This document shows positions 1 through 9,394 of a stretch of 64,000 nt of DNA, one piece after another; the stretch's first letter is position 1, and each line of letters opens with the position of its first letter. A program made the translations under genes and the position numbers. Under the pieces are notes generated by a model that saw only the letters and a list, made by a program, of their open reading frames with translations, was not told where the DNA came from and ran no database searches. This DNA comes from Anaeromyxobacter sp. (GTDB taxonomy: Bacteria > Myxococcota > Myxococcia > Myxococcales > Anaeromyxobacteraceae). The stretch spans positions 521,001 to 585,000 of the forward strand of contig JADKCZ010000018.1 of NCBI GenBank assembly GCA_016718565.1. Reading direction: 5' to 3'.

Positions 1-2624
1 AACTCGAGCAAGGTCGGCGTCAGCCCATCGGCCGCCGCCGCCTCGGCCGCCACGATCCGGTCGAGGCGCGCCAGCACCGCGGCGCGGCCGGCCGCCCAGA
101 CGGCCGGGTCGCCGGTCCGCCCCTCCCGCTCGAACCGGTCGCAGGTGGCCTCGGCCACCCGGCGCGCCTCGGCCAGGTCGGCCGCGCCGCCGTCCGGGGG
201 CCAGGCGCGGCGCGCCACCCGGTCCGCCACCCACCGCTCCAGCACGGCGTGCAGCAGGCGCCCCTCGTCACGGCCGTCGATGTCGAGGCCGGCGGCCTCG
301 GGGTCCTCCAGGCCGGCGCCGAGGGTGAGCAGGAGCCGGAAGGGGCAGCGGGCGAAGGCCTCCAGCAGGGTCGGGGACCACTCGGCCGGCAGGCGGGCCG
401 CCAGGGCCCTGAGCCCGGCGCCCTCCACCTGCCCGGCGAAGGGCGCGGCCCGGCGCGCCAGCACGGCCTCGCGGCGGGCGTACTCGACGCCGCCGCGCGC
501 CACCGCCGCGGCGGCGCGGGCCGCCAGCGCGGGCGGCAGGAGGGCCAGGGCCTGGGTGAAGGTGGCTCCGGCCAGCCTGGCCACCGCCGCCAGCGCCTCG
601 CCAGGCGTGCGCGCCGCCGCCAGCGAGGGGGCCGGCGGCGCCCCGGGCAGCGCCACCCCCACCGCCGCCAGCGCCTCGGCCGCCAGCGGCGCGGGCGGGC
701 CGCCGCCGGCCGGCCCGGCCCCTGCCCAGCCGAGCGCCACCACCTCGCGCCCGGCCGCCACGGCGCAGGCGGCGCGGTGCAGCGCGTCGGCTCGCCGGAC
801 GCCCGCGGTGGCCAGCGCCGCGCGCCCCAGCAGGTCGTTGACGGCCTGGCGCTCCGCCTCGCGCAGCAGCGGCTCGGGCGGCGGCGCGGCCGGGAAGGCG
901 CCGCGAACGCACCCCAGCACCACCGCCACCCGCGCGCTCCGGCCCGGCGCCTCCTCCAGCGCCCACAGCTCCGCGGCGCCGGCCACCGGCTCGCCGCGCG
1001 CGGGCAGCGCCGCCCGCTCCACCGCCAGCGCCAGCAGCGCACCCCACTCGCCCGCCGCCAGCGGCTCGGCGCCGCGTCCGACCAGGGTGAGCGCCCGGGC
1101 CAGCTCCTCGGCCGCCTGCTCCAGGCGGGCGAGGGCGGCGAGGTCGCGCGCCGCCAGCCCTGGCTCGGCCCGCCCGGCCCGCCGGCGCAGGCCGGAGGCC
1201 TCGAGGAAGGCCGAGAGCCTGGAGGCCTGGGCGCCCGGCGTGCGGGCCCCGCCCAGCGGGCGCACCGCCGCCGCCAGCGCCGCCAGCCCGTCGGCGGCGC
1301 GCAGCAGGGCGGCGCGCTCGCCGGCCGCGGCCTGGGCGGTGAGCCGGGCGGCCCGGGCGCGCAGCGCGGCCTCCGGGGCGGCGCGGCCGGCCAGCGCCCC
1401 GGCGCGATCGAGGAGCCGGCCGAGGCCGGGCCGGAGGCCGTCGACGCCGAGGTAGCTCGAGCCGGCCAGCCGCTCGGCCAGGCGGCGGTCGAGGCCGTCG
1501 GCCGCGGCGGCCAGCGCGTCCAGCACCAGCCGCACCGGCGGCAGGTCGGTGAGCGGCGCGCCCCGGCCGGTGGCGAGGGGGATCCCCTCGGCGGCGAAGG
1601 CGCGCGCCAGCCGCTCGGCGGCGAGGGCCGGCGCCGGGTGGAACACCACCACCTCGGCGGGGTCGAGCCCGGCCGACAGCAGCCGCCCCACGGCGCGCGC
1701 CGCCTCGACGGCCTCGCCCTCCTCGCCCTCGCCGCGCAGGGCCAGCACCAGCCCCTCCCCACCCGGCCCGGCCGCGGCGAGCGCGGGCGGCGCCTCCTGG
1801 CCGGACACGCCGCCAGGCGGCGCGGCGGCCCCCGCCTCGGCCGGGCGGCGCACCCCCGGCCCGCCGCCGAACGCGGCCAGCAGCGCCCGCGGCCGCTCGG
1901 CCCGGGATGGATCCTCCAGGTGGTCGAGCACCACCTCCAGCTCGCGCCGCGCGGCCAGGGCGTGGTGCCCCTCGATCCGCCGGAGGGTCGGCTCGACCGC
2001 GCCCGAGAGCTCGGGCCGCTCCGGGATGGACGGGACGTGGAAGCGGGTGCGCGCCGAGCGCGCCACCAGCGCCTCCACCAGGGCCCACTCACCGCGGGTG
2101 AAGCTGGAGAAGCCGTCGAGCACCAGCAGGTCGAGCGAGGCGGCGTCCAGGATGGGCACCCGGCGCCGCAGCACCTGGGCGGCGGTGGCCAGCGCGGCCG
2201 GCCGGTCGAGCAGCCCGTCGCCGTCGAGGCGGGCCTGGTAGGCCTCCAGCACCGCCGCCAGGGCCGTGAGCCGCGCCGCCGGCGCCCCGGCGAGCGCGCC
2301 GGCCGCCAGCCGGGCCTGCTCGGCCTGGACCTCGCCCGCCCGGAGCTCGGCCACCGCCCGGGCCAGGGCGCCGGCCAGGCCGCTGCCCGGCGCCAGCCCG
2401 GCGTAGGCGCCGCCCGCCGCCCGGCCGGCCGCCAGCACCAGGAGCCGCTCCGCCAGCGGCGGCAGCACCGGCCGGCGTTCGCCCCCCGCCGCCAGCACCG
2501 CGGCGGCCAGCCCGTCCAGCGTCAGCACCTGCGGCCCGAACAGCAGCCCCCCCTGCGCGTCGCAGAGGCGGCGCGCCACCCGGCTCGCCTGGAGCTGGGA
2601 GGGGACGAGGACGAGGGTGGGCAC
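1..2624 (-). CDS. AddB/RexB-like PD-(D/E)XK helicase-nuclease subunit, 3' end outside window
   Basis: The minus strand is open in one frame from a GTG at 2624 to the window edge, about 874 codons, so the C-terminus is missing. The protein begins MPTLVLVPSQLQASRVARRL, as expected for the degenerate N-terminal domain of AddB-like proteins, and I see no intact Walker A motif. Near residue 760 the motif AFARCPFRLLL is followed about 30 residues later by GRLLHAVLERW. This is the usual entry into the RecB/AddB-type nuclease domain, where a Cys in CPFR can ligand an Fe-S cluster and the GxLxHxxLE helix carries the first catalytic residues. The D/E-X-K residues lie beyond base 1. The expected role is processing double-strand DNA ends for recombination, normally with an AddA/UvrD-like partner, which would have to lie outside the window. 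The family call rests on these motifs and the overall composition. Confidence 0.72.
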   Translation of the reverse strand, partial: MPTLVLVPSQLQASRVARRLCDAQGGLLFGPQVLTLDGLAAAVLAAGGERRPVLPPLAERLLVLAAGRAAGGAYAGLAPGSGLAGALARAVAELRAGEVQAEQARLAAGALAGAPAARLTALAAVLEAYQARLDGDGLLDRPAALATAAQVLRRRVPILDAASLDLLVLDGFSSFTRGEWALVEALVARSARTRFHVPSIPERPELSGAVEPTLRRIEGHHALAARRELEVVLDHLEDPSRAERPRALLAAFGGGPGVRRPAEAGAAAPPGGVSGQEAPPALAAAGPGGEGLVLALRGEGEEGEAVEAARAVGRLLSAGLDPAEVVVFHPAPALAAERLARAFAAEGIPLATGRGAPLTDLPPVRLVLDALAAAADGLDRRLAERLAGSSYLGVDGLRPGLGRLLDRAGALAGRAAPEAALRARAARLTAQAAAGERAALLRAADGLAALAAAVRPLGGARTPGAQASRLSAFLEASGLRRRAGRAEPGLAARDLAALARLEQAAEELARALTLVGRGAEPLAAGEWGALLALAVERAALPARGEPVAGAAELWALEEAPGRSARVAVVLGCVRGAFPAAPPPEPLLREAERQAVNDLLGRAALATAGVRRADALHRAACAVAAGREVVALGWAGAGPAGGGPPAPLAAEALAAVGVALPGAPPAPSLAAARTPGEALAAVARLAGATFTQALALLPPALAARAAAAVARGGVEYARREAVLARRAAPFAGQVEGAGLRALAARLPAEWSPTLLEAFARCPFRLLLTLGAGLEDPEAAGLDIDGRDEGRLLHAVLERWVADRVARRAWPPDGGAADLAEARRVAEATCDRFEREGRTGDPAVWAAGRAAVLARLDRIVAAEAAAADGLTPTLLE

Positions 2625-2705
2625 GGGGGTGGGAGGATAGGCGGTGGGGCTGACGCTGGGGCAGGTCCAGCCCCCGGGCTCGGGTCCGTCACCCTGGTTT
2701 AAGGA

Positions 2706-2779
<74 letters not shown>

Positions 2780-3440
2780 GTGGGTGGGCCGCGGCGCTCG
2801 GGGGGGGGGGGTGCGGCCCCCGGCCTCACCCTCCGCGCGCCCGCCGCGCCGCCTGCTGCCTTCGCCGGCGCCGGCCTGGCGCTGATCCTGCGGGTGGGCC
2901 GGTGGGTGGGGGGTCGCCACCACGCGAGGGAGCTGGACGGGCTCTCCGGATGCTCATCACCTCGCTGGAGCAGTCGCCGCCTCTTGGGCCCGGTCGGCCC
3001 TCCGTCCCCTCTAAAGGGCGAGAGGGTGGGGGCGCGTCGGTCGGCCGTCGGGGCGACTACGCCACACCCGGGGCGACCAGCTCAGAGGCCATCCCTACGA
3101 GCCGGCCATCGCCGAGTACCGCAGGCGCGGTGGCGGGTGGGGGGGGGGCCGGGGGGGGTGGCGCGCGCGGGGGGGGGGGGGGGGGGCCAGCCGGGGTGAC
3201 GGGGGGGGGGGGGGCGGGGGGGCGCTCCTGGGCGGGCCCGCCTGGAGCGGCTCCCCGCGCGGCCCGGGCGGCGCCTGCCGCGCCGCGCGCCTGGCGGGCG
3301 CGGGACGGGGTGGGGGCTGCGGCCTCTGGCGAGGCATGGAGCCTGGCCGCCTGTCCACGGTGGCGGTGGAGGGCCACCGGCTGGGGGGCCCGGCTCCCTG
3401 CGGGGGCGGGGGGGGGCCGCGCCCGCCGCCGCGCCGGGCG

Positions 3441-3468
3441 GCGCAGGCGCAGGCGCAGGCGCAGGCGC
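3441..3468. repeat. Short tandem repeat, GCAGGC-type hexamer
   Basis: About four and a half copies of a hexamer (GCGCAG/GCAGGC register) sit directly beside the stop codon of the hemerythrin gene, at the edge of the poly-G region. No function is evident. Confidence 0.75.
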
Positions 3469-3891
3469 CTAGAGCATGGCCTCCTTGGCCCCGGCGGCCC
3501 GCAGGAACTTGGCGAGGGCCGTGTCGGTGGCGCCGATGTGGTCGCGCAGCCACTGGCAGACGAAGCGGTTCAGCGTGATGGAGACGTTGGCGGTGGGGCC
3601 GCTCTTGTCGAACTCGGCCTTCAGCTTGAGGAAGGCGTCCACGAAGCCGGTGTGCTGCAGCTTGTGCTGGGCGGCCTCCGGGTACTTGTACTGCGCCATC
3701 AGCTTCTCCTCGGCGGCGAAGTGCTCGACGGTGTAGGTGCCGAGGAAGCCGAGCATCCGGCCGAGCTCCTCCTTCCCCTGGTTCTTGAGCAGCGCCTCGA
3801 GCAGCCCGTTCACCTTCCGGAAGAGCTCCTGGTGCTGCTCGTCGATGATCTTCACGCCCACTGCCAGGCTCTTGTCCCACACCAGCGCCAT
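3469..3891 (-). CDS. Bacteriohemerythrin
   Basis: This 140-residue protein is a single hemerythrin domain of normal length. The diiron ligands are visible: His20 in DEQHQELF, His57 and Glu61 in VEHFAAEE, His76 and His80 in QHKLQH, and His118 with Asp123 in DHIGATD. Such proteins bind O2 reversibly at a carboxylate-bridged diiron centre and in microaerobic or anaerobic bacteria are thought to store, deliver or sense O2. There is no signal peptide, so it is probably cytoplasmic. The ATG at 3891 is preceded by a GGAG ribosome binding site about 6 nt upstream. It is followed by the gene-free poly-G stretch and appears to be transcribed alone. Confidence 0.95.
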   Translation of the reverse strand: MALVWDKSLAVGVKIIDEQHQELFRKVNGLLEALLKNQGKEELGRMLGFLGTYTVEHFAAEEKLMAQYKYPEAAQHKLQHTGFVDAFLKLKAEFDKSGPTANVSITLNRFVCQWLRDHIGATDTALAKFLRAAGAKEAML

Positions 3892-4157
3892 GTCAGCTCC
3901 ATCGAGGTCGGGGGCCGCTCCCGGGGGTCGGTCGCTCGGCGCCCGCGTCGTCGCACGCAGGGTGCAACCAGGGATCCAGCCCCGGAGGCGGCCGGACCAC
4001 GGCCTGACTGGCGGCGTTTTGCCCCGGGTTTCCGCGCCCTGCCCGGAATGGGGCCGGCGCCCGGCCCGGCAACGGCGGGCGGGTGGACCGACACCCGGGT
4101 CGGCCTGGCAGCGGGTGACGACCCGCCGCGCCGTGGCCCGGGACCTGCGACCCCCTC

Positions 4158-4550
4158 CTACTCCTCGCGGTACACGGCCAGGGAGCCCTCGTTCTCCCAG
4201 ACCTCGACCTTGGAGACGGTGACCCGGCCGTGCTCCGCCGCCGCCAGCCGCGCGGCGGCCTCGCCGTAGAAGAACTTGGCGAGCAGCTCCGCGGTGGTGT
4301 TGAGCTGGTCGAAGGGCGGGATCTCGTTGACGTTCTGGTGGTCGAAGCGCGTGCCGATCTCCGCCACCATCCGCTGCAGGTCGGCGAAGTCGATCACCAT
4401 CCCGATGCGGTTGAGCTCGGAGGCGCGGACGTGGACCCGGACCCGCCAGTTGTGGCCGTGCAGCCGCTCGCACTTGCCACCGTGGAAGCGGATCTGGTGC
4501 GCGGCGCTGAAGAGGAAGTCCTTGCTGATCTCGAAGACGGGGACGCCCAT
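4158..4550 (-). CDS. queD: 6-carboxytetrahydropterin synthase / 6-pyruvoyl-tetrahydropterin synthase family (QueD-like)
   Basis: The 130-residue protein has the length of the QueD/PTPS family. The zinc-binding histidines are His18 in SAAHQIRF and His31 and His33 in LHGHNW, and the expected catalytic Cys27 lies in GKCERLHGH. A later FDHQNVNE stretch is the usual C-terminal catalytic histidine region. The family converts dihydroneopterin triphosphate to 6-carboxy- or 6-pyruvoyl-tetrahydropterin, the first being a step to queuosine. No other que gene is next to it, so QueD versus another PTPS activity is inferred. The frame is open farther upstream, but the ATG at 4550 begins the conserved domain (MGVPVFEISKDF) and avoids overlapping the divergent methyltransferase gene. 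Confidence 0.88.
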   Translation of the reverse strand: MGVPVFEISKDFLFSAAHQIRFHGGKCERLHGHNWRVRVHVRASELNRIGMVIDFADLQRMVAEIGTRFDHQNVNEIPPFDQLNTTAELLAKFFYGEAAARLAAAEHGRVTVSKVEVWENEGSLAVYREE

Positions 4551-4636
4551 GGCGGGCGCTTCTATAGCAGCCCGCCGCGTCGGGCGCACCCCCGCGGGGC
4601 GCGAACCCGGCGGCCCGGCCCCTGGCTCAGAGTGGC

Positions 4637-5341
4637 ATGGCACACGGGCACGAGGGCAGCGGCGGCGGCGGGCACCAGCACGGGGCAGGGCACGGCCACC
4701 ACCACGGCGGCGCCGGGGCGGGCCCGGGTGAGCCGGGCGGCGCGGCGGACGCCCCCCGGGACCAGCATGGCAACCCGCTCGACCTGGCCGCCTACCTGGC
4801 CAAGCTGGAGTCGCCGGAGCGGGCCGCCTGGCAGCGGCCGGACGAGGTGGTCGCCGCGCTGGGGCTGCGGGCCGGCGCGGTGGCGGCCGACGTGGGCGCC
4901 GGCCCCGGCTACTTCACCCTGCGCCTGGCCCGGGCGGTCGGGCCGAGCGGCCTGGTCTTCGGCCTCGACGTGGACGCCCGCCTGTCGGCGCTGCTGGCGC
5001 GCCGGGCCGCCGAGGCCGGCCTGGCCAACGTCGTGCCGGTGCTCTCGCCCGACGGCGACGGCCTGCCGCCCCGCCCCTGCGACCTCATCCTCCTGGTGAA
5101 CGCCTTCCACCACTTCCCCGACGGCCCCGGCACCCTGACCCGGCTGGCCGGGGCGCTGGCGCCGGGTGGCCGGCTGGCGCTGGTGGACTTCCACGAGGGG
5201 GACCTGCCGGTGGGCCCGCCCCCCGCCCACCGGGTGACGCGCGCCCAGATCGATCGGGCGGTCGCGACCGCCGGGCTGGTGCTGGCGCAGGAGCTCACCC
5301 TGCTGCCCTACCAGCACTTCCTGCTGCTCGAGCGGCGCTGA
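4637..5341 (+). CDS. SAM-dependent methyltransferase with His-rich N-terminus
   Basis: The 234-residue protein opens with a strongly His/Gly-rich segment (residues 3-30, with HQHGAGHGHHHGG) and continues as a class I Rossmann methyltransferase. Motif I is VAADVGAGPGYFTLRLA, an acidic GLDVD follows motif II, and LVNAFHHFPD is like motif IV. The His-rich head resembles metal-binding tails and suggests handling of a metal such as Ni, Zn or Co. Substrate cannot be told from sequence. UbiE- or arsenite-type methyltransferases share this fold, but I see no Cys set typical of ArsM. It is divergent from queD with an 86-bp gap and is followed by a good hairpin terminator. Confidence 0.8.
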   Translation: MAHGHEGSGGGGHQHGAGHGHHHGGAGAGPGEPGGAADAPRDQHGNPLDLAAYLAKLESPERAAWQRPDEVVAALGLRAGAVAADVGAGPGYFTLRLARAVGPSGLVFGLDVDARLSALLARRAAEAGLANVVPVLSPDGDGLPPRPCDLILLVNAFHHFPDGPGTLTRLAGALAPGGRLALVDFHEGDLPVGPPPAHRVTRAQIDRAVATAGLVLAQELTLLPYQHFLLLERR

Positions 5342-5380
5342 GCCCCACCCCGGCCGGCCGGCCGGCGCCGCACCGACGCA

Positions 5381-5415
5381 GCGCCTTCGGGACTCCTGGC
5401 GAGGCCCGAAGGCGC
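5381..5415 (+). terminator. Hairpin terminator after the methyltransferase gene
   Basis: A perfect 11-bp inverted repeat, GCGCCTTCGGG (5381-5391) and CCCGAAGGCGC (5405-5415), with a 13-nt loop, begins 40 bases after the stop codon. The downstream T content is low (TTGCC), as is common in such GC-rich genomes, so intrinsic termination is likely but unproven. Confidence 0.6.
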
Positions 5416-5452
5416 TTGCCTCCCCAGGCGCGGGCGGCGTAAGTCCCATCCC

Positions 5453-6034
5453 ATGTCCCGCATCTTCATCGCCATCGGCGTCGTGCTCGTGATCATGATC
5501 AGCATCCCGGTGCTGCTGGCCTGGAGCCAGTCGCGCCGGCGCCTGCGCGTCGAGCGGCACGCGGGCGTGGCGGTGCTGCGCATGCCGCGCGGCCACTGGG
5601 CCCTGCTGGCGACGGTGGCCCTCATCCCCTTCGCCGCCATCTCCACGGCCGCCTTCCTGGCCACCTGGTCCCCCGGCAGCGAGCTGGGCGGGGTCATCCT
5701 GGGCACGCTCATGGCGGCGGTGGGCCTGGCCTTCGGCGGCTACCTGTTCCTGCTCGAGTGGCGCGGCTGCCTCCGCCTCGACGACACCGGCATCGAGAAG
5801 GTGGGGGCGCTGCGGCGCCGCTCGCTGGCCTGGTCCCAGGTGACCAAGCTCACCTTCAACCCGGTCAACAACTGGTTCTTCCTCACCGGACCGGACGGGA
5901 AGACCGTCTACTTCGTGGAGGGGCTCGACGGCATCGCCGACTTCGCCGAGGTGGCGGTGCGCCGCCTGCCGTCCCAGGTGCTGAAGGCCAGCCCGGAGGC
6001 GGCCGAGGTGCTGCGCGAGCTCGCCACCATCTGA
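5453..6034 (+). CDS. Membrane protein of unknown function with PH-like C-terminal region
   Basis: The 193-residue protein starts with a hydrophobic helix (residues 4-24). Two further membrane segments lie near residues 50-70 and 80-103, separated by a short loop. The remaining roughly 90 residues are soluble and read CLRLDDTGIEKVGALRRRSL...WSQVTKLTF, a pattern seen in bacterial PH-like domains that follow membrane anchors. I do not recognise a named family, and no function can be assigned. It stands alone behind a terminator and converges on thiE with a 49-bp gap. Confidence 0.65.
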   Translation: MSRIFIAIGVVLVIMISIPVLLAWSQSRRRLRVERHAGVAVLRMPRGHWALLATVALIPFAAISTAAFLATWSPGSELGGVILGTLMAAVGLAFGGYLFLLEWRGCLRLDDTGIEKVGALRRRSLAWSQVTKLTFNPVNNWFFLTGPDGKTVYFVEGLDGIADFAEVAVRRLPSQVLKASPEAAEVLRELATI

Positions 6035-6083
6035 GCGGGCGGGCGCCGGGCGCGCGCCCGGTGGCCCCCGCGCCGGCGCGCGC

Positions 6084-6707
<624 letters not shown>

Positions 6708-6739
6708 CGCTAACGTCGAGCCATCTTCCCGGAGGTCCC

Positions 6740-7549
6740 GTGCCCGTGTCGAGCGACCTCGATCGCTTCCTCGAGTTCTTCGTGGGGCAGCAGGCCAGGC
6801 AGGCGCCTCGGTTCCCGGCCCTGCAGGCGGGCCAGGTGCTGGCCTACATGGGCACCTCCGGCGAGCCGGGCCGCCACGCCCAGGTCTCGGTGCACCGCCT
6901 GCGCGGCGTGGACCCCGGCCCCTCCGCCCGCGAGCTGAAGGTCCGGCTGGCCGGGCCGCTCCCGGTCGGCCCGGTGGCCGGCGAGTGCCTGGCGGTCATG
7001 CTGGCCCGGCCGGAGCGGTACCAGGGCTACCAGGTGAAGACCCGGCCGCTGCTCCCGGGCGACCCCGCCCCACCCTTCCTGGACGAGCGCGACCTGCTCA
7101 CCGTGCAGGGCAGCCAGATCTTCACCGTCCACCACAGCCCCTCCACCCTCAAGTTCTTCGAGCAGGTGCCGTTCGACGAGGTGCGCGACCTGGCCGGCGG
7201 GGTGCGCCACGCCCTGTGCGCCGTGGGCGTCACCGCCAACCTGTCGCCCCGCTTCGTCTTCCACCACGAGGTGCGGGACGGCCGGCTCTCGCTCTTCCAC
7301 GGCGATGGGATGGCGCTCAAGACCTGGATGAACCTGCGGCGCAACCGGCTGGAGACGCGGCTGCTGCTCGACCTCGACGAGGGGCGCGGCTGGGCGCTGC
7401 GCGGCGAGGTGGAGGAGCTGGCCCAGGGCGCCCACCCGGTGGCCTGGGAGAAGGTGGCCGACGGGTTCCAGGCCGGCCGCTGGGGCCGCCCCGCCCGCTG
7501 CTTCCGGCTGGCGGTGGACTCGCTCGAGCCCATCGCCCCGGCGGGGTGA
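6740..7549 (+). CDS. Conserved protein of unknown function, possible FMN-binding split-barrel relation
   Basis: The 269-residue protein starts at a GTG with GGAGG at 6731-6735. It is soluble with no signal peptide. The stretch LARPERYQGYQVKTRPLLPG is reminiscent of the pyridoxamine 5'-phosphate oxidase-like fold, where an ER-x-G-x-Q segment is common. The second half (SPRFVFHHEVRDGRLSLFHG...KTWMNLRRNR) is not familiar to me. It lies between thiE and thiG and converges on thiG with a 34-bp gap, but this alone does not tie it to thiamine synthesis. Confidence 0.55.
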   Translation: MPVSSDLDRFLEFFVGQQARQAPRFPALQAGQVLAYMGTSGEPGRHAQVSVHRLRGVDPGPSARELKVRLAGPLPVGPVAGECLAVMLARPERYQGYQVKTRPLLPGDPAPPFLDERDLLTVQGSQIFTVHHSPSTLKFFEQVPFDEVRDLAGGVRHALCAVGVTANLSPRFVFHHEVRDGRLSLFHGDGMALKTWMNLRRNRLETRLLLDLDEGRGWALRGEVEELAQGAHPVAWEKVADGFQAGRWGRPARCFRLAVDSLEPIAPAG

Positions 7550-7583
7550 GCCGGCCGGGCGCCCGGCGCGGGCGCCGCGGCGC

Positions 7584-8357
7584 TCAGGTCCCGATCAGCC
7601 CGGTCAGGGGCGACGAGGCCGCGGCGTGCAGCCTCATGGGGATGCGCCCGGCCAGGAAGGCCTTGCGCCCCGCCGCCACGCCGTCGCGCATGGCCTCGGC
7701 CATCAGCACCGGCCTGGCGGCCCCGGCGATGGCGGTGTTCATGAGCACCGCCACCGCGCCCAGCTCCATGGCGATGGCCGCGTCGCTGGCGGTGCCCACG
7801 CCGGCGTCCACCAGCACCGGCACCTTGGCCGCCTCCATGATGATGCGGAGGTTGTACGGGTTGCGCAGGCCGAGCCCGGAGCCGATGGGCGCACCCAGCG
7901 GCATGATGGCGGCGCAGCCGGCGTCCTCCAGCCGCTGGGCCGTCACCGGATCGTCGTTGGTGTAGGGCAGGACCGTGAAGCCCTCCTTCACCAGCACCTT
8001 GGCCGCCTCCACCAGCCCGACCACGTCGGGGAAGAGGGTGCGCGGGTCGCCGATCACCTCCAGCTTGACCAGGTCGCCCAGGCCCAGCTCGCGCCCCAGC
8101 CGCGCCGTGCGGACGGCCTCGTCGGCCGTGAAGCAGGCGGCGGTGTTGGGCAGGAGCGTCATGTGCTTGGGGATCCACTCCAGCAGCGAGGCCTCCCCGG
8201 TGGCCTTCAGGTCCAGGCGGCGCACCGCCACCGTGACCACCTCGGCGCCCGAGGCCAGGTGGGCGTCGCGCATGGTGGCGAAGTCCGGGAACTTGCCGGT
8301 GCCCACCAGCAGGCGGCTGGTGAAGGTGTAGCTCCCGATCGACCAGGCGTCGGCCAT
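7584..8357 (-). CDS. thiG: Thiazole synthase
   Basis: The 257-residue enzyme forms the thiazole ring of thiamine from deoxyxylulose phosphate, dehydroglycine (or glycine imine) and ThiS thiocarboxylate. Hallmarks are SRLLVGTGKFPDF at the N-terminus, Lys98 in LVKLEVIGD (Schiff-base lysine), PLGAPIGSGLGLRNP, the phosphate-binding VPVLVDAGVGTASDAAIAMELG, and a final region AGRIPMRLHAAASSPLTG. It starts 2 bases after the thiS stop codon, so the two genes are translated from one message. ThiG uses the product made on ThiS directly. Confidence 0.97.
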   Translation of the reverse strand: MADAWSIGSYTFTSRLLVGTGKFPDFATMRDAHLASGAEVVTVAVRRLDLKATGEASLLEWIPKHMTLLPNTAACFTADEAVRTARLGRELGLGDLVKLEVIGDPRTLFPDVVGLVEAAKVLVKEGFTVLPYTNDDPVTAQRLEDAGCAAIMPLGAPIGSGLGLRNPYNLRIIMEAAKVPVLVDAGVGTASDAAIAMELGAVAVLMNTAIAGAARPVLMAEAMRDGVAAGRKAFLAGRIPMRLHAAASSPLTGLIGT

Positions 8358-8359
8358 GG

Positions 8360-8566
8360 CTACCCTCCCCCCACGAACGCCACGATCTCGATGGAGTCGC
8401 CCGGCCCGACCCGGTGGACCTCGTAGCGGTCCTTGGTGACCACCGCCTCGTTCACCTCGACCGCCACCCGGGCGGCCTTGACGCCCAGGTGGGCCAGGAG
8501 CCCAGCGACCGTCAGCCCGTCCGGCAGCTCGCGCTGCTCGCCGTTCAACGTGACCCGCGTTGGCAT
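8360..8566 (-). CDS. thiS: Sulfur carrier protein ThiS
   Basis: The 68-residue ubiquitin-like protein starts MPTRVTLNGEQRELPDG and ends in IVAFVGGG. ThiS proteins end in Gly-Gly, which is adenylated and thiocarboxylated by ThiF. The third Gly is a small variation. ThiF is not in the window. The ATG at 8566 has no Shine-Dalgarno sequence but lies 10 nt after a promoter -10 element, which suggests a leaderless message. The frame is open upstream into the broken HNH gene with no stop in between, so readthrough from that gene could add an N-terminal extension. Confidence 0.93.
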   Translation of the reverse strand: MPTRVTLNGEQRELPDGLTVAGLLAHLGVKAARVAVEVNEAVVTKDRYEVHRVGPGDSIEIVAFVGGG

Positions 8567-8576
8567 GAGGGGGCGG

Positions 8577-8605
8577 ATTCTCGCCCCGACCCGGCCGCCC
8601 GTCAA
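8577..8605 (-). promoter_or_regulatory. Sigma-70-type promoter of thiS-thiG
   Basis: Read on the minus strand, TTGACG (8605-8600) and GAGAAT (8582-8577) are separated by exactly 17 bases. The start of transcription would fall within a few bases of the thiS ATG at 8566. No TPP riboswitch motif (CUGAGA with ACCUGAUC...) is found in the short space available. Confidence 0.5.
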
Positions 8606-8624
8606 ACGGGATCGGGCGCGAGCG

Positions 8625-8650
8625 GTGATCAGGTGAGCCACCTGACTCAC
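8625..8650. promoter_or_regulatory. Inverted repeat at the 3' end of the HNH pseudogene
   Basis: GTGATCAGGTG (8625-8635) pairs with CACCTGACTCAC (8639-8650) across a 3-nt centre, with one bulged base. It overlaps the ancestral stop codon of the HNH gene at 8647. It could be a terminator for that gene or an operator upstream of thiS. No T-run follows on either strand. Confidence 0.4.
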
Positions 8651-9204
8651 TGGCAGGGCCCATCGTCTTTCGGGGATCCATGCTGACCGCGACGGCGCCC
8701 CTGGCGCGCGCCAGCGTCGCGGCGGCCCTGGCCCTTCCGGCGTCGCGCCCGCTCCACGAGCTCCGCTCCGTAGACGCGCCGCCTCCGCGTTGTGGGCGTG
8801 GCAGAGCAGGCGAAGGTTGGCCGCCGTCGGTGGCCCTCCCCTCCCCTTCGGCTGGACGTGATCGAGCTCCACCTGCCAGGCGGAGCCACACAGGCCGCCC
8901 GACTCGAGCGGCCACTGGCAGCGCCCGCCGTCGCGGGCCCAGACCTCGCGCCGGACCCGGGCCGGGAGGGCGTCCTCCGCCACCGGGCGAGCCACGCTGA
9001 GCGGCCGGTCGGCCGCGGCCGTGCGCCGCTTCGCCTCGCGCGCCAGGAGGAGCTCCACGGCCTCCTCCAGCAGCGACTCGACCGTCGCGTCGGGCGAGGC
9101 GTGCGACCGGGCCAGGCGGACGGTCTCGAGCTTCTCGAGGAACTGTCGCGAGACCGTGAGGTGCAGGCGACGGAGGTCGGCGGCGAGGGGCTCGACGGTG
9201 GCGC

Positions 9205-9325
<121 letters not shown>

Positions 9326-9378
9326 TGACGCGAACTCGGTCTGAGTCGGCGAGGCCCTGCCGGGCTGGGCCATTTCAG

Positions 9379-9394
9379 TTTCTGACGTCAGAAA
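9379..9394. repeat. Perfect 16-bp palindrome inside the HNH pseudogene
   Basis: TTTCTGACGTCAGAAA is fully self-complementary and notably AT-richer than its surroundings. It is translated within the HNH frame (PFLTSETEM). Function is unknown. Confidence 0.7.

Noticed and set aside
4158..4643. A longer QueD with about 30 extra N-terminal residues
   Set aside because: The extra residues are unlike the family and would overlap the start of the divergent methyltransferase gene.
8567..8650. TPP riboswitch before thiS
   Set aside because: The space is short and lacks the CUGAGA and ACCUGAUC-type core elements in the right arrangement. A GATCAG match occurs only inside a simple inverted repeat.
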